In this document: positions 4,784 through 6,938 of the stretch, piece after piece
How positions within the stretch are numbered: the stretch's first letter is position 1
How the letters are laid out: every line of letters starts with the position of its first letter
Assembly: GCA_018055565.1 (NCBI GenBank)
Contig: JAGPHI010000043.1
Span: 1 to 6,938 of the forward strand
Origin: Oscillospiraceae bacterium
GTDB lineage: Bacteria > Bacillota > Clostridia > Oscillospirales > Ruminococcaceae
DNA length: 6,938 nucleotides
Reading direction: 5' to 3'
Notes under the pieces: generated by a model
Databases searched by the model: none
Seen by the model: only the letters and a program-made list of their open reading frames with translations
What the model was told of the DNA's origin: nothing
Position numbers and translations under genes: made by a program

Positions 4784-5823
4784 ATTTAGACAATACGCTT
4801 TGGGGCGGCATTATCGGGGATGACGGTGCCGACGGCGTGGCGCTGGGGCTTGAAACACCCGAGGGCATGGCCTACACGGCATTTCAGCAGTATTTAAAAG
4901 ATTTATCTGCACTGGGCGTTTTGCTTACGGTGTGCAGCAAAAACGAAGAAAGCATTGCCAAAACTGGCTTTGCCCGCGCAGACAGCGTGCTGCAATACGA
5001 GGATTTTGTATCCTTTAAAGCCAATTGGCAGCCTAAACACTTAAATGTAGATGCCATCGCAAAGGAACTGAATCTCCTGCCCGACAGCTTTGTGTTTATG
5101 GACGATAACCCCGCCGAGCGCGAAATTGTGCAAACCGAAATTGCGGGCATCGCCGTGCCCAAGCTTACCGCGCCGGAGGAATACCGCAAGGCAATTGACC
5201 GCGCGGGATATTTTGAAGTAACCACGCTTTCTGCCGACGATAAAAACCGCAGCGAGATGTATCGCCAAAACAAGGTGCGCCAAGAGGCCGAAGCCTCCTT
5301 TGGCAATTATGAAGACTATTTAAAAAGCCTTGCCATGCACTGCACCATCGCACCGTTTGACGCGCCCCATGCCGAGCGCGTAACCCAGCTGATTAATAAA
5401 ACCAATCAGTTTAACCTTACCACGCGGCGCTACACGCCCGCCGAGGTGGAAGCGCTGATTAGTCATCGCGATTATATCACGCTGTATGGCTCGCTGGTAG
5501 ACAAATTTGGCGACAATGGCATTGTAACGGCCATTATCGGCAAGCGCAGCGGCGAAACGCTTACCATTGATTTGTGGATTATGAGCTGCCGCACCTTTAA
5601 ACGGCATTTAGAATACGCGATGTTTGACGCGCTTTGCCTACAGTGCCGCGCGGCGGGCATCAAAACCATTCACGGCATTTATCTGCCCACAGCCAAGAAC
5701 TTGTTAGTAAGCGATTTTTATGCTACAATTGGTTTTACAGCCTGCGGCGACGGACGTTTTGTGTATGAATTGCCCGAAAAACACGTGCCGCTGTGCACAG
5801 TTATGGACACCAATATTTTATAA
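4705..5823 (+). CDS. FkbH-like protein, HAD and GNAT-like C-terminal fragment
   Basis: The 372-residue frame begins at a GTG without a ribosome-binding site, so it is a continuation and not an independent gene. Its HAD motifs are complete: DLDNTLWGG (nucleophile D27 and D29), VCSKNE (S78), SFKANW (K105) and MDDNP (D133, D134). From about residue 200 comes the GNAT-like C-terminal domain, with INKTNQFN, DKFGDNGIV, IDLWIMSCR and FYATIGF. These match HAD-IIIC/FkbH enzymes, whose HAD domain removes the phosphate from the phosphoglyceryl donor. No catalytic residue appears to be lost, so repairing the frame would be expected to give an active enzyme. Confidence 0.8.
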   Translation: MHPALCHSIANIIKSLLGKNKKSVILDLDNTLWGGIIGDDGADGVALGLETPEGMAYTAFQQYLKDLSALGVLLTVCSKNEESIAKTGFARADSVLQYEDFVSFKANWQPKHLNVDAIAKELNLLPDSFVFMDDNPAEREIVQTEIAGIAVPKLTAPEEYRKAIDRAGYFEVTTLSADDKNRSEMYRQNKVRQEAEASFGNYEDYLKSLAMHCTIAPFDAPHAERVTQLINKTNQFNLTTRRYTPAEVEALISHRDYITLYGSLVDKFGDNGIVTAIIGKRSGETLTIDLWIMSCRTFKRHLEYAMFDALCLQCRAAGIKTIHGIYLPTAKNLLVSDFYATIGFTACGDGRFVYELPEKHVPLCTVMDTNIL

Positions 5824-5840
5824 TTACTTTAATATCGGGA

Positions 5841-5951
5841 GAAATGCGGTTTACATGCGCCGTTTTGCAAATTGGTTTCACGGCTGTATTTGCAAAAATA
5901 GGTGCGCCCTTACACCAATGCGTTTTACGCACGGTGTAATGGCCGCATTTT
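5841..5951 (+). ncRNA. Predicted three-way-junction RNA in the fkbH-acp gap
   Basis: The 153-base gap can fold almost completely. P1 pairs 5842-5849 (AAATGCGG) with 5943-5950 (CCGCATTT), extendable by G-T pairs at both ends. P2 pairs 5857-5861 with 5901-5905 (one G-T), then, past a 1x3 internal loop, a perfect 10-bp stem 5863-5872 with 5888-5897 around a 15-base loop. P3 is 5910-5939: 7 bp, a 2x1 internal loop, 5 bp and the loop TTT. Junction strands are short (4, 3 and 1 bases). It starts 18 bases after the fkbH stop and ends shortly before the carrier-protein ribosome-binding site. There is no T run, so it is not a terminator. It could be a riboswitch-like leader, a processing or stability element, or a small palindromic repeat element. 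I recognise no known RNA family. Confidence 0.5.
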
Positions 5952-5976
5952 CCCAAAGAAAGGAATGGTCATCAAT

Positions 5977-6219
5977 ATGGATAAGCAATCGATTTTAAGC
6001 GCAGTGGAGGAGATTTTTCGCGACAATTTCGACGATGACTCCCTTGTGCTCACGCGCGAAACCTGCGCGGATGATATCGAGGATTGGGACAGCCTTGAGC
6101 AAATTAATCTTTTAACCGCAATCGAAAAAAAGTTTTCGCTGAAATTTAAGCTTGATGATGTGCGCGGCCTGAAAAACGTGGGCGATTTGCTCGATTTGGT
6201 CGAGCGTTTAACTGCGTAA
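5977..6219 (+). CDS. Acyl carrier protein
   Basis: An 80-residue acidic protein of the phosphopantetheine-binding fold. The attachment serine is S39 in DWDSLEQINLL, matching the D-S-L signature of carrier proteins, and the length is normal. It should carry acyl intermediates as thioesters after modification by a phosphopantetheinyl transferase that is not in this window. Its sequence differs from the usual fatty-acid AcpP around the serine (DSL without a following D or M). Its position after an FkbH-like gene points to a dedicated carrier for the FkbH-loaded unit. I chose the ATG at 5977; an in-frame ATG 12 bases earlier directly abuts the AAAGGA site and is too close. A leader capable of a three-way junction precedes it and a terminator follows 9 bases after the stop. 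Confidence 0.9.
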   Translation: MDKQSILSAVEEIFRDNFDDDSLVLTRETCADDIEDWDSLEQINLLTAIEKKFSLKFKLDDVRGLKNVGDLLDLVERLTA

Positions 6220-6228
6220 ACCATACAA

Positions 6229-6265
6229 GAGGCTGTAGCACAATTTGTGATACAGCCCCTTTTTT
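6229..6265 (+). terminator. Intrinsic terminator after the acyl carrier protein gene
   Basis: The stem GGCTGTA (6231-6237) with TACAGCC (6251-6257) continues past one mismatch into CACA/TGTG and a three-base loop. It is followed by CC and six T. This is a textbook plus-strand intrinsic terminator 9 bases past the stop codon. It implies that the maoC-like gene downstream is expressed by read-through or from its own promoter. Confidence 0.85.
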
Positions 6266-6343
6266 CACCATCAGCCGATTTGGAATGCAATATCGCGGAA
6301 ATGTGCTTTTTTCGCGTTAGTTTTCGCCTTGCGCAGCAAAGCG

Positions 6344-6460
6344 ATGTGCAAGGTCAAAACGGTGCGCAAGGCCAAAGCCGAACCGCGAAAGGCCAAAGCA
6401 AAATGCAAGGCCAAAGCTGAAACGCGCAAGCCCTTGAGAAAGGAATGTACATTCATATGA
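6344..6460 (+). CDS. Possible 38-residue basic leader peptide (doubtful)
   Basis: An open frame starting at ATG 6344 reads through the repeats as Lys-Ala blocks (KAKAEPRKAKAK...) and contains 15 Lys or Arg among 38 residues. Its TGA (6458-6460) overlaps the maoC ATG (6457) as ATGA, a layout typical of translational coupling. Against it: no ribosome-binding site precedes 6344, the frame is open further upstream, and another plus frame (6301-6420) and a minus frame are open too. It is listed as a candidate only, with no assigned function. Confidence 0.2.
   Translation: MCKVKTVRKAKAEPRKAKAKCKAKAETRKPLRKECTFI
6346..6420 (+). repeat. Short in-phase repeats upstream of maoC
   Basis: AAGGCCAAAGC occurs three times (starting 6368, 6389 and 6407), with a degenerate copy AAGGTCAAAAC at 6350. 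The spacings 18, 21 and 18 are all multiples of three. The region 6266-6444 otherwise holds no promoter that I can support. The repeats are too short and too irregular for a CRISPR array. Confidence 0.55.
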
Positions 6461-6873
6461 ACTCTTATACTTTAAACCAGCTTTCTGTGGGGATGCAAGC
6501 CGCGTTTACCGTGGAAATCACGCCCGAGCGCATGGAGCGCTTTTATGAAATCACGGGCGACGACAGCCCCATCCACCGCAGCGAGGAATATGCCGCTGCG
6601 CGCGGCTATCAAGGGCGCGTATGCTATGGCATGCTGGGCGCTGCAATGTTTTCTACTTTGGCGGGCGTGTATTTGCCGGGCGAGCATTGCCTTTTGCATA
6701 GCGTTGAAAGCAAATTTGTAAAGCCCGTGTTTATCGGCGACGTGCTCACCATCACGGGCACCGTGCAGGAAGTAAACGAGGTGTTCGGCGAGATTACCAT
6801 TAAGGCCGTTATCACCAATCAAAACGGTGTTAAAGTAACGCGCGGCGTTATCAAAGCGGGCGTGGCAAAATAG
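6457..6873 (+). CDS. MaoC-like hot-dog fold dehydratase/hydratase
   Basis: A 138-residue single hot-dog domain protein, the usual size for (R)-specific enoyl-CoA/ACP hydratases. The family motif is GDDSPIH (G34-H40), giving the catalytic pair Asp35 and His40, followed by RSEEYAAARGYQGRV and YGML. Later segments such as FVKPVFIGDVLTITGTV (about 87-103) are typical of the domain. Such enzymes add or remove water at a 2,3-double bond of an acyl thioester. Beside FkbH and a carrier protein, a dehydration step on a carrier-bound acyl unit is inferred. The family's usual Asn in GDxNP is Ser, and the His of HGM is Tyr. I chose the ATG at 6457, 12 bases after AAAGGA; an in-frame ATG at 6445 abuts that site. 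A terminator separates it from the carrier-protein gene, and downstream genes lie outside the window. Confidence 0.88.
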   Translation: MNSYTLNQLSVGMQAAFTVEITPERMERFYEITGDDSPIHRSEEYAAARGYQGRVCYGMLGAAMFSTLAGVYLPGEHCLLHSVESKFVKPVFIGDVLTITGTVQEVNEVFGEITIKAVITNQNGVKVTRGVIKAGVAK

Positions 6874-6903
6874 CCGCGCCTGTTTTTCGCGGCAAAGCGC
6901 CGC
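6873..6903 (+). repeat. Two mutually exclusive hairpins after maoC
   Basis: GCCGCG (6873-6878) can pair with CGCGGC (6888-6893), or GCGGC (6889-6893) with GCCGC (6899-6903). They share bases, so only one can form at a time. No T run follows, so a terminator is not supported. The remaining bases to the window end show nothing recognisable. Confidence 0.3.
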
Positions 6904-6938
6904 ACTGATGCGAAAAAGCGTGTTCGGTGTAAAAATAT

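Larger units (their letters stand above)
4061..5823 (+). pseudogene. FkbH-like HAD-IIIC acyl-loading enzyme, split by a one-base frameshift
   Basis: FkbH-like enzymes take a three-carbon unit from 1,3-bisphosphoglycerate, dephosphorylate it with a HAD domain and place it on an acyl carrier protein. Here the reading frame is continuous from TTG 4061 to about 4717, then stops at 4783. The family-typical continuation (CHSIANIIKSLLGKNKK, then the HAD motif) is in the -1 frame. Adding one T to the TTT run at 4716-4718 restores an uninterrupted protein of 587 residues, reading ...CIPLLCHSIANII..., a normal length for this family. Both halves look well conserved, with no other lesion, so the break is either recent, phase-variable or a base-calling error. 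No classical -1 slippery heptamer is present. The carrier-protein gene follows after 153 bases. Confidence 0.85.

Noticed and set aside
5902..5976. 25-residue N-terminal extension of the acyl carrier protein
   Set aside because: It would be encoded by the P2/P3 part of the structured leader and lacks a ribosome-binding site; from the ATG at 5977 the protein has the normal carrier length.
6346..6430. CRISPR array or mini-array
   Set aside because: Units are 11 bases long with spacers of only 7-10 bases and one degenerate copy; real repeats are longer and regularly spaced.
6271..6456. 61-codon minus-strand frame opposite the repeats
   Set aside because: Its Ala/Leu-rich sequence simply mirrors the repeats, and no minus-strand gene context or ribosome-binding site supports it.
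6873..6903. Intrinsic terminator of maoC
   Set aside because: GC-rich hairpins are present but no T run follows, so the transcript probably continues past the window.

Overview
The window reads as a chromosomal segment of a low-to-mid GC, Gram-positive anaerobe of the class Clostridia, probably Oscillospiraceae/Ruminococcaceae-like. This is inferred from gene content: an ACT-domain protein of the Firmicutes UPF0735/PheB type next to homoserine dehydrogenase, a class A penicillin-binding protein with a cysteine-containing C-terminal tail, a small exported protein resembling the BofC C-terminal domain, and purine-rich Shine-Dalgarno sites. No phage, transposase, tRNA or rRNA gene was seen.

Left half, minus strand. 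The 5' end of homoserine dehydrogenase (1-142, cut by the window edge) lies 27 bases downstream of the ACT-domain gene (170-595), and both probably share the promoter at 635-663. Upstream of that promoter are a spaced inverted repeat (680-736) and a strong 13-bp hairpin (749-780) that probably ends the next minus-strand transcript. That transcript carries a complete bifunctional class A penicillin-binding protein (870-3182, or from an ATA codon at 3218).

Middle, 3219-3579. This is a divergent intergenic region of unusual density: at least six hairpins in about 210 bases, extended -10 promoter motifs on both strands, and a perfect 14-bp hairpin followed by a T run although no gene ends there. 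It leads into a small exported BofC-like protein (3580-3864).

Right half, plus strand. A good promoter (3972-4000), whose -35 box lies inside an imperfect palindrome, drives a FkbH-like HAD-IIIC gene (4061-5823). It is broken here by a one-base frameshift near 4716-4718. It is followed by a 153-base gap whose RNA can fold into a closed three-way junction, then an acyl carrier protein (5977-6219), an intrinsic terminator (6229-6265), a stretch of in-phase short repeats (6346-6420) and a MaoC-like hot-dog dehydratase (6457-6873). By family knowledge, FkbH-type enzymes load a glycolytic three-carbon unit onto an acyl carrier protein. FkbH, carrier protein and MaoC together therefore suggest a small carrier-protein-dependent acyl pathway that probably continues beyond the right edge.

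The observations most worth a second look are the three-way-junction leader of the carrier-protein gene, the fkbH frameshift, the structured divergent region, the likely ATA start of the penicillin-binding protein, and the repeat-encoded basic peptide frame overlapping the maoC start.
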